A DNA stretch of 64,000 nt, taken from positions 1,984,001-2,048,000 of the forward strand of contig JBBPUQ010000005.1 in the NCBI GenBank assembly GCA_038501195.1. Direction: 5' to 3'. This DNA comes from Nemania diffusa. Lineage: Eukaryota > Ascomycota > Sordariomycetes > Xylariales > Xylariaceae. Positions 45,486 to 58,045 of this stretch are shown here, piece by piece; the stretch's first letter is position 1; each line of letters begins with the position of its first letter. The position numbers and the translations under genes were made by a program. The notes beneath the pieces are model-generated. The model worked only from the letters and a program-made list of their open reading frames with translations, did no database searches and was not told the DNA's origin.

Positions 45486-47518
45486 TTATAAACACGACCT
45501 TTGGTCCACTTGTAGAAGAGACTCGAAAAAGAATGTGAAATTCCACGGCAAACTTTGCTGGGTAACATGGATGCGCGTAGATTTTGGTAGTTCGTTGATA
45601 TCAGTTTTTTCTGGACTTTCGACATCAGTAAGAAAAACACCCTGGCTATCAAGCCAGTCTCTGGTGGACTCTATGAGTTTTGCAAAGATCTGAATCCGAT
45701 CTTGCTTTTCTTCGCTTGGTCCCCATGGAGTGTAGCTGGATGTGTCCGTTACTACCGCTGCTGCTGCCGTAACCCTCTCGGCCTTTACCTTACCTGCTAT
45801 TTTCAATTTCACCAAGATTTCGTCTATGGCAGTCTTAAGATCAATGCTTTGCCGAGCCTTCTTAAGGTCCCAACCGTCTATTTCAACCAATAGTAGGCGT
45901 GATGTTGCGATAAGCATGGAAATCATGTCGGTGAGAGTGGTGAAAGGAGCGTATAAGAAGCCGTCGGGGCTGAAAGATTTTGCCATGCTCACGAATGTTC
46001 GGCTTGCTTCCAAGCAGTATTTCATGCATTCAAGCTGTAACTGTGAGCTCGCCTCCCCATCCGGAAAAGCATATGTCATAGGCAGATGCAACTGGATAAG
46101 AGCGCTATGATGGAGAGACCAGAGCAGCACTGTATTCATGTCAGCAGGGAAAACGAGGAATTGAGGTGCGTATCATACACAACTTGGGATGTTTGTGGGC
46201 TATGTCGCTCATGAAGTCGTCAAGATCTTTTCTGATTTCTTGTAGTTGATCAGAAGCATCTGCCGAGATTTCTCGACACCACTTCATATCGCAAAGACCC
46301 TCATACACGGTTGGAATTCGTCCGATAAATTGTCGAAACCTAACCAGTTTTATGAGAAGGAAGTCTGTCGAAAACTCGGATGATCGCTCAAGTGATTCAA
46401 TACAGTATTGGACATAACTTGATGCAAGAGGGTTAGGTCGCCCAAATTGGAACGAGTTACTAGATGCATGGTCAGCAGCTGGATATTGAAAAAGTTATTG
46501 AGAGATGGCATACAAAGAGAGAATATAATAACAGGCTAAAAAGGCACGGTGTTCCTCGTTGATTTCTGCCTCCTTCTTAGCTTGCGTACATTCAGGTACT
46601 GGCAGTCTGCAAGTTTTTCAGTCAGCTCCAAGCAACACCCGAGATAGGAGCGACGGCGTACCTGGTAATGCCAAGGCTGTGTGCGAGACCGACGGCAAAA
46701 TACATCAGCTGCGTTGCCCGACGATCCAAATAAAAATGAGGGTTTGCCCTATTCGACTCATTAGCAGCTTTTCCGAAGGATATTAGATTAGTAGTACCAG
46801 GTAATGTAGACGATCAGACCCTGGAGAGCCCCTATGCTTTGTTCCTCCATGACAAGCATATGCTGTCCAATCCAGGCATCCACACTCCTGCGTATCTCAC
46901 GGCTCTTGGAGGGAGCGAGGTCAATTGCGATCATTAGGATTGCTCGGAATAACAATGGTTTCTCAACAAACAACCGTTGAGCCGTAATATCGTGATCAAG
47001 GATAATGCACGGAAAGTGAGCTGTAAAAATCGTGGCGAAATCATTGACGGCCTTTTCAGCCTGATCCCAGGTAACACCAAAGCCCGGGCCAGAAGGTAAC
47101 GACTTGGAATGGAAAGGGATACTATAGTGCCTCTCCAGTGGGTTTCTACTGGAATCAGGAGCCAGGTCCGTACTAACAGAGACCCTATTGGGGGTTTGTA
47201 GGTGCTGGGGCGACCTCGTGGTAATAGGGACTATCATAGCCGGCCCAGCGCCGGGAGCTTCCCGTAGCGCACTGTCCGCTGTTGCTTGGTCTCCAGGACA
47301 CCCTGCCTGAACATGGGGGTGCTCCTGATATGGCACTGTCGATGCATTGGCGTGCTCACTTGTTCTTCATCAGCATGCAATCACAGCATAGTAAGGAGAT
47401 ACTTGGTCGTGTATTATGGACAGCACTAACAATGCATCCTTTGCCTTGACTTGCCTCGGCCTCCGGAGGCTTCTCGTAGTCTGAGGGGCACATGAAATGG
47501 CTAATCGTCGACATCTTG
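45486..47518 (-). CDS. Fungal-specific transcription-factor-domain protein without visible zinc cluster
   Basis: At least six exons on the minus strand. Confident ones are an exon from about 47336 to 46798, then 46748-46662, 46606-46514, 46459-46179 and 46129-45486. Every join keeps the frame, for example WANPHFYLDRRATQLMYF and YYILSFNSFQFGRPNPL. The core (FATIFTAHFPCIILD, EKPLLFRAILMIA, WIGQHMLVMEEQSIGALQG, AVGLAHSLGITR) is the C-terminal region of a Zn2Cys6 subfamily. The N-terminus is uncertain: an ATG at 47518 opens MSTISHFMCPSDYEKPPEA with scattered cysteines but no CxxCxxxxxxC pattern. Many relatives of this type lack the zinc cluster. Target genes are unknown. Confidence 0.72.
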
Positions 47519-48147
47519 ATAATTACACGGCTTGAGTCAGCAGCCAAATCGATACTATGATTTTGCAGTACTCCTCGCTCCGCAAAGCGATGCACGCCTA
47601 CCTATTACATCCCTCGCCGATCTCGTTGTTTTCGTAGTGGCATCGGGCTTTAGCTTTTGTACATGGAAGGCAGGCTCTTTGGCGGCGTGGCGGGCTCTGC
47701 GGCCGACGGTCGGTTGTTTGGTGATCAGGCATGGCGACGAGGTCGAAGTTAGACTAGGTACTAAGACAGCAAGCAGGGAGAATAGGTATACTCTGTAGGT
47801 ACCTAATGGAGCGCGCGAATCATTTTCTACCTCTTTTAGATCAATATTATCGGTAAGAACGGAATTAATGAAGCGGGTTTAGCGGAATTTAGCGGTGATC
47901 CCTCGCCGCGCGCCTCAAAGCGCCCCCAAACTTCCGAGGTTGAGGTGTGAATAGCTTTGTTAAGGTTACTTACCAAAGAGCTAAGACACCTATAGCAGTA
48001 ATACTTTTGCCAATGCAAAATTCCTCGAATGTGATATTAACGCCTACCATTCTTTATACAGTAGACAAAATACATGACTATGGCAGTTTGCACATCTATT
48101 CCATACAGAATCCAGATCATCATCATCCACTCCAATACACAACCATG
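47519..48147. other. Spacer, no gene seen
   Basis: Promoter side of the regulator gene and 3' side of the kinase gene. The last 45 bases may hold a short final exon of the kinase, because a GTAAGA donor occurs just before its stop. Confidence 0.45.
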
Positions 48148-49906
48148 CTAATATATTAGGCCGAGAACACTTGATAGACTAGGGTATCTTACGCCCCCTG
48201 GAGTGACTCCGGGAGGCAATGCGCCATTCACTTGAACCTGCGCTTTCCATTTGGGATCCTGCAGCCAGAGATCGTATTCTGCCTTGACTCTGACGACGAG
48301 CTCCCGGGCGTCGGGCCTCTTAGATGGGTCTTTATTTGCTGCCCACGCGATGGTTCGAGCCAGGTAATCCGAGTAGATATCCGTGTCGGTGATATCAAGA
48401 GATGGCAGTCTCGCCACCCGCCCTAACGCCCTCTTGCTCTTGCTCCGAAACGGCCGAAAGTCGGGATCTATGTGCGCCACCTGGTTGCGCTCACACATGC
48501 AAAACATTGTGCAAGCAAGGGCCCATACATCGCTCTTACCAGTATGTGGACTGGCCATCAGCCTCATTTGGTCATCTTGAGGGAACGGATGAAAGGCCAG
48601 TTCGGGTGCATCTACACAGTCCACTAGTCAGTAACTATTGCCATGTGTCGTTAAATAACTTGTGCTTGCAGGAGTTATTATGGGCAGCAAAGGTAAAAAT
48701 TAAGGAAAGGATCTAGCCTGTGATCTCGCCGACAGGGGGTAGAGAGAGGACGGAGGACGACTGAAAATAGCCAAAATTTCTTACGAAACGCCACTGTGCC
48801 ATATGAGGCGCACGGTGCCTGCTGGTCCTTCTGTTCAAATTCCATCAGTCCGAAGTCCGATAGCAACGTGTAGAATGGCTTCGTCGAGCCCGGGGTGTCT
48901 CGTGAGCGAAGGAAGATATTGGCGGGCTTAATATCACAGTGGACGATTGGCTTCCAGTCATCGCCGTTAATCTTCTCTGGAGACATAGATATATAGCTCT
49001 CGCCTGTTTGAAGGTACGCCAACGCATCAGCAAGCCCTAGAAATGCGTGCCATATAAAACTCTCTGGGATGCGGTCCGGTTTGAGCGACTTTCTCTTTTG
49101 GCTGTATTCCCATATTAAATCATGCAGAGAACCACGATCGCAAAATTCCATATAAACAGATGCCTCGAACGGAGAGTCTCTGGCGTAGGCGTCGACGTAA
49201 TCTAGAACACGTTTGTATCAGCAAATTAAACTTGCTCAAGCGCCGACAAGAGGTTATTCGAGATTCCCGACATTCCTCTCTTTATCGCCAAATATGGTTA
49301 AAGAAGGTGAGGGTGCTTACGGATTAGCGAGTTATGAGTTAGACGTCGCATCATTTCGATTTCACCCCTGGCTGTCCATCTGCTCCCAGGGGTTCTCATA
49401 CGAAAGACTTTCTCAACGTACAGTTGCTCTGTTCCCATATCTTCAACGACATATACGCCTGCATTCATAGCTCCTAAAGCCCCTCTGCCTTGGTCAAGCG
49501 TATGGATTCTTGTGTATTTATGATAAAGGGGGCATTTCGATATCTCCTTGCGGACAAGTGTTCCAATACCCTCCTGTCTAACCTTAATAGAACTAGGGAG
49601 GGGGCTTAGGGGCTGGTGGACTTGGGGCAGGTCGTTCTCTAGAAGCTTGTTAGCCGATCTACCGTAGTAAAATTGTTCCTCGTAATCAGGCCCTTTGTTA
49701 GTTCACAATGCTGAAGGAGCCACCCGAGGATTATAATACGTGCCTTGTGCCTTTAGTGTGGTACTAGTTGGGCAATGGAATGACTCGTTACTGGTGGTGC
49801 CGTCCTGTTTGATCTCCCTCTGGTGTTGACCTGCTCGAATCTCTTCCTTTGCAGTCACGTCCTTCTTGGACCCATCCTCTTGTGCCATAGCTTCGTGGCG
49901 CCGCAT
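48148..49906 (-). CDS. Serine/threonine protein kinase
   Basis: Four or five exons; 49201-48785 and 48611-48148 are clear. Landmarks: N-lobe LDQGRGALGAMNAGVYVVED as the glycine loop region, QLYVEKVF with the beta-3 Lys, VYMEFCDRGSLHDLI as hinge, VHCDIKPANIFL as catalytic loop, LLSDFGLMEF as DFG, GTVAFHAPELAF (APE) rebuilt across an intron, and SDVWALACTMF. All catalytic residues are present, so it should be active. It resembles NEK-like fungal kinases. Between the N-terminal 45 residues and the kinase domain the frame meets a TGA at about 49703; an intron (GTACCA...AACAAAG) removes it. Start is ATG 49906, with MAQEDG six codons later as an alternative. Confidence 0.82.
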
Positions 49907-51573
49907 TTGAGCTTCGTAATTTGGTTTAGGTTTGGTACGGATGGGAATTTAGAAGTAGCTAGGTGGGTGTGTGCCTAACTCAAAAGGGGTATTGCAGATA
50001 TCAAGTGCAATGCTAGCCTCAAGTGGAGAGAAACAGAAAGAACTCAGAAAACCAATCCTCCTAGAAGACGCCGATAGAAGGTAGGTAGCAGGTGGAAAGA
50101 GATTATTGGCTCACTAGCAGAGAGTTGTTCTTTCTTCACCTAAAGTAGTACAGTATTAGAAAAACACCAACTGAAGGAGGACAATATCAGCCTGGCCCAC
50201 AACATAGACAAGTAATATCTTTGAATACCATGCACCATGAGTCATTGTTTGTCATTCTCAGCCAGGCTAATGTGAATTATTAGGCCAGGTTATCAATAAT
50301 TCTATATCAGGACTCTCAATGCAACTATGTGACTTGGGCCACAGGCTTAAAACACTGCTGCTCACAGCACCCACCAGCCGCACATGACCTGTGTATCAGC
50401 CGCACACCAGCAACCCTTTGTAGACACGAGAGGGAAAAAACTTGAAGTACTGTGGATGGCATATAAAAGAAATCTCAGAATACAAGCTGCTCATTCTGCA
50501 AGTTTTTCTGGACTGTAATCTGCATAATAGTGTTAGACACCTTAGAGGCAGTTATCATAATAATGCCTATTCCAGAGGAAATACTTTTTATATTTTAGTG
50601 TACATAGCCTGTCTGGGCCTCAGTTGGTGCCTTAAACGGCTACACTTCAGCAAAGACTACCAGCACTAACAGTGCTAAGCCGCGTTCTGTGTAGTGCGGC
50701 TCAACACCACTGCTCTCTCCTAAGCTTAGCTGTGACGACACAGTCAAGCCGCAGATGTACGTAGTGCTTGTCTTATTCAAGAAAAAATTCCCCTTGTACC
50801 TATGTACGTTCTGCAAGAACCATTCGAGGCAGGAGCATGTCTGGTGTTGGCGGGAACTGACAAAAGGCCCATGCCCCTCTGCCCCTATCTGTGCCATTTC
50901 CTTCCCTTCTCCCCCTTCATTTTATCCTTCATCTTACCATTCATCCAAAATTTCCTTTCAGTCCTACATACAAACCTCTACACTATCATATTTTGATTTC
51001 TGTTCTGCAAAGCCATCAGCCCATCCTCATACTTCTCAGATGCTGAAGGCGTCTACTGTATGCTTGTCACTGTGTATGCATCCTACAAATTACGTCTTCC
51101 AGCAAATCTAGATATCCTTTCCTCTACTCTAACCACCACTGACAAGGTCTTGTGTATCTACACCATCACTTGCCTTTACACATATACATAGAGAAAGAGA
51201 GAGAGAGAGAGAGAGAGGCCACATAGCCTTCTTCTAACCCGTATTCCCATCCATTACAGGAAAGCCCTCCTTACATTCGACCCTGATTTTTGAACGTTCC
51301 GTTGTATTTGCACACTCCCATCCACAGTCATCTTTCTAGAACAGGAGCAAAGGCAGTGCTCCATCGACATATTCATATCAAAGGTCTTGTCAGCTCTACC
51401 CTAACTAGGACCTGTTGTTTCTCAAGAACACATATCTATAAGTCCGGTAAGCTACGCAAATCTATTTTCAGATACCTCTCCTCTCAAGCTCAGGGCGTGT
51501 TGCTAATTACATGGTGCTTGTGTTATCTAGAGGGCGGTATACATACTCATCTGTAGTAAGTCACTAAGTAGCC
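49907..51573. other. Spacer with (GA)n tract and pyrimidine-rich leader
   Basis: About 1.7 kb between divergent genes. A (GA)n run lies at about 51195-51217. The last 700 bases are rich in C and T, like a long leader of the next gene. A small palindrome (AGCAC-TAACA-GTGCT) lies at about 50660. No gene is supported. Confidence 0.5.
51195..51218. repeat. (GA)n microsatellite
   Basis: About twelve GA/AG dinucleotides in the presumed leader of the repeat-protein gene. Confidence 0.8.
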
Positions 51574-53068
51574 ATGGTGCTCGAATCTGTTGAATTCCAA
51601 CCAAAGGGCTTCAAGTCCGCCCGAGAGCCTCTGGAAGAGCATCTAAGTCCCAGCAGTCAAGGCGGCGTTGATTTGGAAAATACCCTAAGTACATCTTTCC
51701 AAGACCTTCATACACCACCTGCAACCAACGAGACTGAGGAACCCGATACAGCCCCTGCTCCGGACCAGTCCGAGCAGCATTATTCAGAGCCCGTCCCTAG
51801 TAGCCCAATCGATATTCCTGGCGCCGTGCCAAGATTCCGGCCTCTCAGCCAACTTGAAGACGGTCTTCTTTTCACAAGTGGATCGCGGGCACCGATTACT
51901 CTGAAACAAATCCAAGAACTCGAAGAGATTGATAACAGTGATCGAGCTATGGGAGAGGCATTTAGACGCCTTAAACAGAATATGTTCAGACACGCGGCTT
52001 TTTTAGGTCGTAATAAAGAGAATCGTAATGACACAGGTCCTACTCGTCAAAGACGACGTGCTAATGAAGCCTATTTGGGACAAGCATTAGACTCTACCTC
52101 CAACGTTAGTCCCACCAAAGACACCGTGATTGAAAATTCTTCTACTAACTGGTCCTCAGGAAGAAGCCGTTATGGACAGCGAAGATACTGCGTCCGGGAA
52201 CGAAGACTTTGCTGGCGTGACTCGACACCTCGCCGTCGGAAACGTAAACATCATTGTCGGAAGCGGAACCACCGCTGTCGAAAGCGAAGACACCGATCTC
52301 GAAAACGAAGACACAGCCGTCGAAAACGAAGACACTGACGTCGAAAGCGAAGACACCGATCTCGAAAACGAAGACGCCGGCGGCAGAAGTGAAGATGCTG
52401 GCGGTAGAAGTGAAGCCGCTGCCGTCAGAGACGAAGCCGCTACCTTCAGAAGAGAATTCGCCGCTCTCAGAAGCCAAGTTGCCCCATTCGCGGATGATAC
52501 AGACTTAGAGGAACTCGAGAAAGAGTATGGGTATCCTAACTATCAGGTGAACGTCTTAAAGCCCTATGCCCACCAGTATCCTCACACTACGGCCTCTATC
52601 GCCTACGAGGAGGGAAAAAAGACCAGTGCTTATAAGCAGGGTTATAAAGATGGACTTGTGAGGCTTCGCCGTGACAAAGAGTACCAGATAGGATGTAAGG
52701 ATTAACCTCCCTATCCCCTCTTCCCTAATTAATCACCTCTCACCCCTTTTTCACTAATCCTAGGTGCCGTAGACGACGCCGTTATGCGAGCATATGGAAG
52801 CTCCCCTGAGACTCGGCCTCAGGCCGAGTCCCAATCGCAGCGCAGGCAGCCAACTCGTCTTCCAATACTTCGACAAGATGGTACCCTCGTCCCCCACGAC
52901 GAACTTGCCGACGAGATCCGTAAGATGATGGACAATCTCAGAATCGCTACCCCGGATTCCAGAAGTCACCCAGAGGACGCTAAGGGGAAGGGAAAGGAAC
53001 GACGTCGCAACTCCTTTGAGGTATCTGAGTTTGTCAAGGATTTGGCGTACGAGCTCGGCTATACCTAG
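51574..53068 (+). CDS. Unknown acidic protein with ten 7-residue repeats
   Basis: Three exons: 51574-52104, 52160-52694 and 52764-53068. They give 456 residues in frame. The first intron (GTTAGT...CTCAG, branch CTAAC) removes a shift; the second runs GTAAGG...CCTAG. I do not recognise the family. Residues 1-177 are polar, with EDGLLFTSGSRAPITLKQIQELEEI as the most ordered part. Residues about 215-284 are ten 7-residue units, from TAVESED/TDLENED to AGGRSED and AALRSQV, a possible coiled coil. After it come EELEKEYGYPNYQVNVLKPYA and YKQGYKDGLVRLRRDKEY, which look folded. The C-terminus is basic (KGKGKERRRNSFEVSEFVKDLAYELGY). No signal peptide or membrane segment is seen. Confidence 0.65.
52271..52480 (+). 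repeat. Ten tandem 21-bp units coding for heptads
   Basis: Ten consecutive 21-base units within exon 2. The first five are nearly identical (GTCGAAAGCGAAGACACCGA pattern); the last five drift. Because 21 is a multiple of 3, every reading frame is also repetitive and stays open across most of the array. Confidence 0.88.
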
Positions 53069-56000
53069 TAGTTGGCGATGTTTTCGCTGCACGTAAAGGA
53101 AGCCCGGGTCTTTCAAGGAACAGGAATGAAAATGAAAATGAAAATAGCGTACGGAGTTAGGGATTTCGATGGATTGCATGCACACAAGCTTCAACTCCTC
53201 GGACAGTTGCATCAGCACCGCTTGCAGCAGACGAATCATGAACAAGCTCAGCCAGGACATACTTTTTGCTTCAATTTGCTATCAAGCTCAGAGCGAGCCA
53301 GTCAGAACATGATACAGACTACGAGGTCTCCAAATCGCATAGCTATAGGTCATCAGGGAATTCGCATCAGTTTTCAAGAATGGATTAGGAATGGCCCACG
53401 AGAACTACGAACAAAATTAGATTGTACTTTCTTAGTCTCGTTGCAAAGGGTTCAGACCTCATAAAATACTACTCGTATTAGTTATACTGCAATCCATGTT
53501 CTTCAATGTTTGTGACTTTCCTCTTCGATGTTATTAGGTAGGTCAAAATTGTCATAGTGCCTCAACCATCTCGCCGAGACTCCGCAGCCCCTATCGTTTT
53601 GCACATTTTATCCCCAGTCTAACTAGCAGGTAGGAGAAACAACAATATCTAAGGACCGACTCGCAGATTTTTATACAGAGAAGACTTAATGTGGCAGGTT
53701 TTGGTATCTAGGCTTAGAACAAGGTTCGATTTTAGATACCGACAACCTTTCAAGTCCTAATATCTACGATTATATGCCGTATAGTTAGGATGGGAAAAAT
53801 ATATTTGTAGCCAAGGGTACAAGACCATAGTTTAGTATAATATGGCCCTTTTGGTGTGCGGCTAAGACCACACCTGTACCCTTGCAAGGGGCTTTTGACA
53901 ACCAGCTTGGTTTCTACATAGAGGCGACTTATCAGTCTTGGCCATGTGACACATAATACATATAACTTCTTTATTCCTGTCACGAGGCCGTTGAGGATGG
54001 TAATAGAATACATCAAGCCAATAATATGAGAGTAAGCACGACGAGTTCTTAACGTGACCTAGCCGGATAACAGTTGTTCAAACTTTGGCTCCGAAGGACG
54101 ATATTTGATTCATGTTAGAAACCCGAGAAACGTGGAAGCCACCAAGATTAAGGCAGTTAATAGGACACTTGTGGGTGTCGTTAGCCAATATAGAGATGTT
54201 TATCCATGCCAGCGTTGTACTAGATGACATTAAGCCTCTAGACGACTTTGGAAGCATAGGCGGGGAGCTCTGCCCACTTCCTGAATCACTTCACGACATG
54301 TAAGAAGAGAGTCGAATGATTTTAAATATCACGTTTACTAGCAAAGTATTCAGATATGGCAGAACTCTTATGGGAATTTCAAGTTAAAACAATCGCGTAG
54401 TACGAGAAAAGGCCTTATTTAAAATAAGATATCTAGATTCGCTATTCACCGGTATCACTTTTAAACTAAGTATCTAAATAGGCGTTAAACATGGACATGA
54501 AACCTCCTGATACTTCAAGGACTTCGACAAAAGTCCTCGATCTGGTCCGGGTGGCCCAATCGTTGAAATTGTAGTAGGTATTTCCATAGAACGTAGCGTT
54601 ATAGTTCATTAATAGTGTGTTATATACATATTTTACCTTTTTATTACGGATATCATTAGCTTTCTCACAGCTACCCTCGACCTTACCCTCGAGTGTGTGA
54701 TATATCTATGCAAAGCCACCGCGACCTTAACCTATCGAAAGAACAGCCCAACAGCAGTATCTTATTAGGAGCATATATATTGGATTGGTTTGCCAGGAAG
54801 CTGTAGCCATAGATAGTTGGGAAATATCTCAGTTTGGCCAAGAGGGATAAGTCACAGGATTTAGCTTACATATTAACGTTTTCCGTAGTATTGTATGTCT
54901 TCAAGAATAGTGGTCAGGAGAAAGGAATGCAGATGATCCGGTCCCTAGCTTAGATGATTTCAAATAACCCTATCTAGAATTCCACGTATTTTCGGCCGGG
55001 TGCTTTGCTTTCGCGAGATAGCTCTCAATCTACTATTAACATCTAGATCATCTATCTGAATTGTTTGGGGGTGTCAGGGTTCTATATATAAGACCTGCAA
55101 ACGGTCAAGGTTCCCACCTTGACAACGTTCTACTTTTGGTAGTGTCGTGGTTTAGCGTCGCAGTTCTGTTCCGTGACAGGGGGGTTTGTCCCGGAGTGAA
55201 CATGAGTTTTGTAAGCATATAGGAATGAGGGGATAGTATAGGTTTTAATAGAAGGACCAATTGATTACTGGCCATCTAGGTCCATAAGGGGGGTTAGAGG
55301 TCCTTATATAGCCAAGCTACCAACATAACCACCCTATCTATTAGCCCAAGTTCACCTAGTAAAGAAAGCCTAGTGAAAATGATAATATGGATTCTCTCTA
55401 CTATACCTTTGCGAACTCTAGATCTAAGGTTTAGTATTGGGTGGCAAATCACAATGTACTTTGCGGCCGACTCCTACGAACTAATACCATTGAATGGTAT
55501 TATTGAAAAGGGGGTTTGGGTGTACGTATGTTGAAACGGAGCACGTGAATATACATACCTCGCTCTAGAGACTGGATATTGGGATAAAATTAATTGATTC
55601 GAGACTGAGGTCCGTGAGGACTAGCCCGGCTAGCTAAGAGAGCAAAGTCTTGAAGGACTACAGTCTAACTAAATATATATATCTAGATTTTCAAACCGGC
55701 AAACCACATGTATGAATATGGGCGCTATTTGGAAGAGGAAGAGGTAACTAAAATGTGGAGATTGCGAGATCGCCTAGCTGACCTCGCCCAAGCCCCACCA
55801 CCCCAGACTACAGCCCGACCGACAGAGACTGACAGCTGTAACTGTAGCTTGACATCCCACCGCCGAAGTTACACGTAGTAGTGATTTAGCCTCCACTACC
55901 TTGAGGTACCTCAATACTGTACCTACCTGAGTCGAGATAATAATACAAACGCTAGTACGAGAAAGCTGGTTACCAGAGGTACACGATCCCATTTGAACCA

Positions 56001-56098
56001 GGGGTGACATCCAATCCCACCAACGAACCCAACAAATCCAACGAAGCGCATAACGACCTACCTACCTACCTGCCTACCTATCTAGACCGCCGCCCACC
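53069..56098. other. 3-kb AT-rich gene-poor stretch
   Basis: No gene with family motifs is found. One 63-codon frame at 54112-54303 (SLANIEMFIHASVVLDD) ends at a GTAAGA donor and could be an orphan exon, but nothing joins it. A segment at about 55060-55210 with TATATAAG and G-rich runs looks like decayed retroelement DNA. (ACCT)n tracts precede the next gene. Confidence 0.5.
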
Positions 56099-57304
56099 AT
56101 GGATCCCTACTCAGCAGAAGGCGAGCTCATCAACATCCACAACTTCTTCCACCAGGGCCAGTACCAGGAGGTCGTCGACTTCGACACGTCGTCGCTGTCG
56201 CCCGAGAACGAGGTCCCCGCGCGCGTCCTGGTGCAGAGGGCGCGCATTGCGCTGGGGCAGGCCGAGGACGTGCTCGCCGACGTGCAGGACGAGACCTCGG
56301 AGCCCGAGTTCGCCGCCGTCGCCGCCCTGGCCCAGTCCGCCCTCGGCCAGACCGAGGACGCCGTCCAGGCCATCGAGGAGCTCGCGCAGACCGCCGGCGA
56401 CAACCAGACGGTCCAGGTGCTTGGTGGCATCGTGCTGCAGGCCGCCGACAAGTCGGACGAGGCTCTCGCGCTCTTATCCAAACACTCGGGGAGTCGTAAG
56501 TACACCTTGTAATGCTGTGTTCTCTGGGGTCTATAGGAATCTTTGAGTTGGGAAGGGAAAAGGGCTGTTTAAAGCGTCAATTGAGAGGTGTCTAAACATA
56601 GCTAACTCCTTGGTTGCGCACAGTCGACGCTATCACCCTCATTACACAGATCCATCTACAACAAAACCGACCAGACCTCGCCGTGAAGGAGGTAGCAGCA
56701 GCGCGGAGATGGGCGCAGGATAGCCTCTTAGTAAACCTAGCAGAGTCGTGGGTTGGTTTGCGGCAGGTACGACTCTTCCAGACCTCTACTTTTCCGTCGT
56801 AGTACTCTCTACGACTCCAAATCACCTGGTTTGTGTCCCGGATCAGCTTGACTGACCATTTCCGTACCACAGGGTGGCGAGAAGTACCAACAGGCCTTTT
56901 ACGTATTCGAAGAGTTGGCCCAAGCCCCCGCTACGTCATCAATTGTGACCCTCGTCTCACAAGCCGTCTGCGAGCTCCACCTCGGCCGCGTCGAGGAGGC
57001 CCAGTCCGCCCTCGAACAGGCCCTACAGAAGCAGCCAGACTACGCCGATGCTATAGCGAATCTGCTAGTACTAACCGTTATCACGGGCAAGGATTCCGCA
57101 GAGCTTACCAGGTATGCAGAAGCCACTATTTACTTTCGCCTACTATACCTCCTGTTACCTAAGAGAGTTGTCTACTAAGTCTGCATGATATCTAGCTCCT
57201 TAAAGAATGCTGCGCCTCACCACGTGTTACTCACAGACCTCGAGGAGAAGAGTGATCTATTTGACAAGGCGGCCGCTAAATTTAGTGCCAAGGCTGCGGC
57301 TTGA
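56099..57304 (+). CDS. Coatomer subunit epsilon (COPI)
   Basis: Four exons: 56099-56495, 56624-56766, 56873-57111 and 57196-57304. They give 295 residues, the usual length. The start MDPYSAEGELINIHNFFHQGQYQEV is the conserved N-terminal TPR of epsilon-COP. Later TPR-like pairs are AITLITQIHLQQNRPDLAVKE, QQAFYVFEELA and TLVSQAVCELHLGRVEEAQSAL followed by PDYADAIANLLVL. The C-terminus ends FDKAAAKFSAKAAA, also typical. Epsilon-COP stabilises alpha-COP in the coat of Golgi-to-ER vesicles. All splice borders are GT/AG and in phase. The coding region is GC-rich against an AT-rich upstream spacer, which marks the return to conserved genes. Confidence 0.92.
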
Positions 57305-58045
57305 GAAAGGGGTAGCGAACAGTAGAGAAAATCCAAAAGTCAAAATATGACAATGAGACGATACAATAATATCCTGATGCGGGCGTTACTGTTTTCTTAC
57401 CAATAGATCTATAGAGATTGTAGGTGCTGTTTGGAAGAACGGGAAAGGGTGGCATGGTGTTCGCTTACTCTACCAATTGGGTGGGCATGGGAGAAATTAT
57501 GGCGCAGATCATAGCACTCAACGAGGCCCGGCGGAAAAGCAACCTCTGCGAGCCACTTTCCGTGTACCACCATGTCCAATTATGACTATGAAAGTAGAGC
57601 CATCGTATATAGGGCGAATTATGTGAAAACAGCCAAATGCAGCTTTAGAACAGATCCTCAGGCTGATGAGTGCGATATCCTACGGAATATATGCATGACC
57701 AACGTGAAGTTGTCCAGAGATCTCATATAGGGACGTTTACGGCACGTTAATCAACCGTCTTCGCTAAATGAGTCATGTCAAATTGGAGAGTAAGGTAATC
57801 TAAATTTATTTGAAAAGACAACGCCGCCGATATCAATTATGCTATATCCATTGCACATGAGAGAAGAGATGGTCATTATACATTCCTCATCACCATGCCC
57901 ATGCCCCACGACTCCTAACCGATTCCGCCTCTAATTAATTTTTATCAATGATAAGTATTCCTAATACTTTATCTCGGTCCAGTCATTTCTAAAACCCGCC
58001 CATGTTTTCGACTAGCGAAACTTAAACTCAACTACAGGGAACGGA
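57305..58045. other. Convergent 3' spacer
   Basis: Lies between the 3' ends of the coatomer and GGPP synthase genes. Nothing else is seen. Confidence 0.6.

Noticed and set aside
50442..51111. Short plus-strand frames upstream of the repeat-protein gene
   Set aside because: No motif, weak composition and a pyrimidine-rich leader. They could not be joined by credible introns to the gene at 51574.
52145..52477. Minus-strand Phe/Val/Asp repeat frame, considered as a separate gene
   Set aside because: The 21-bp period keeps all frames open. The acidic plus-strand frame is the only one with matching introns.
56004..56546. Ser/Thr/Arg-rich frame overlapping coatomer epsilon
   Set aside because: Different-frame shadow of exon 1 of the coatomer gene.
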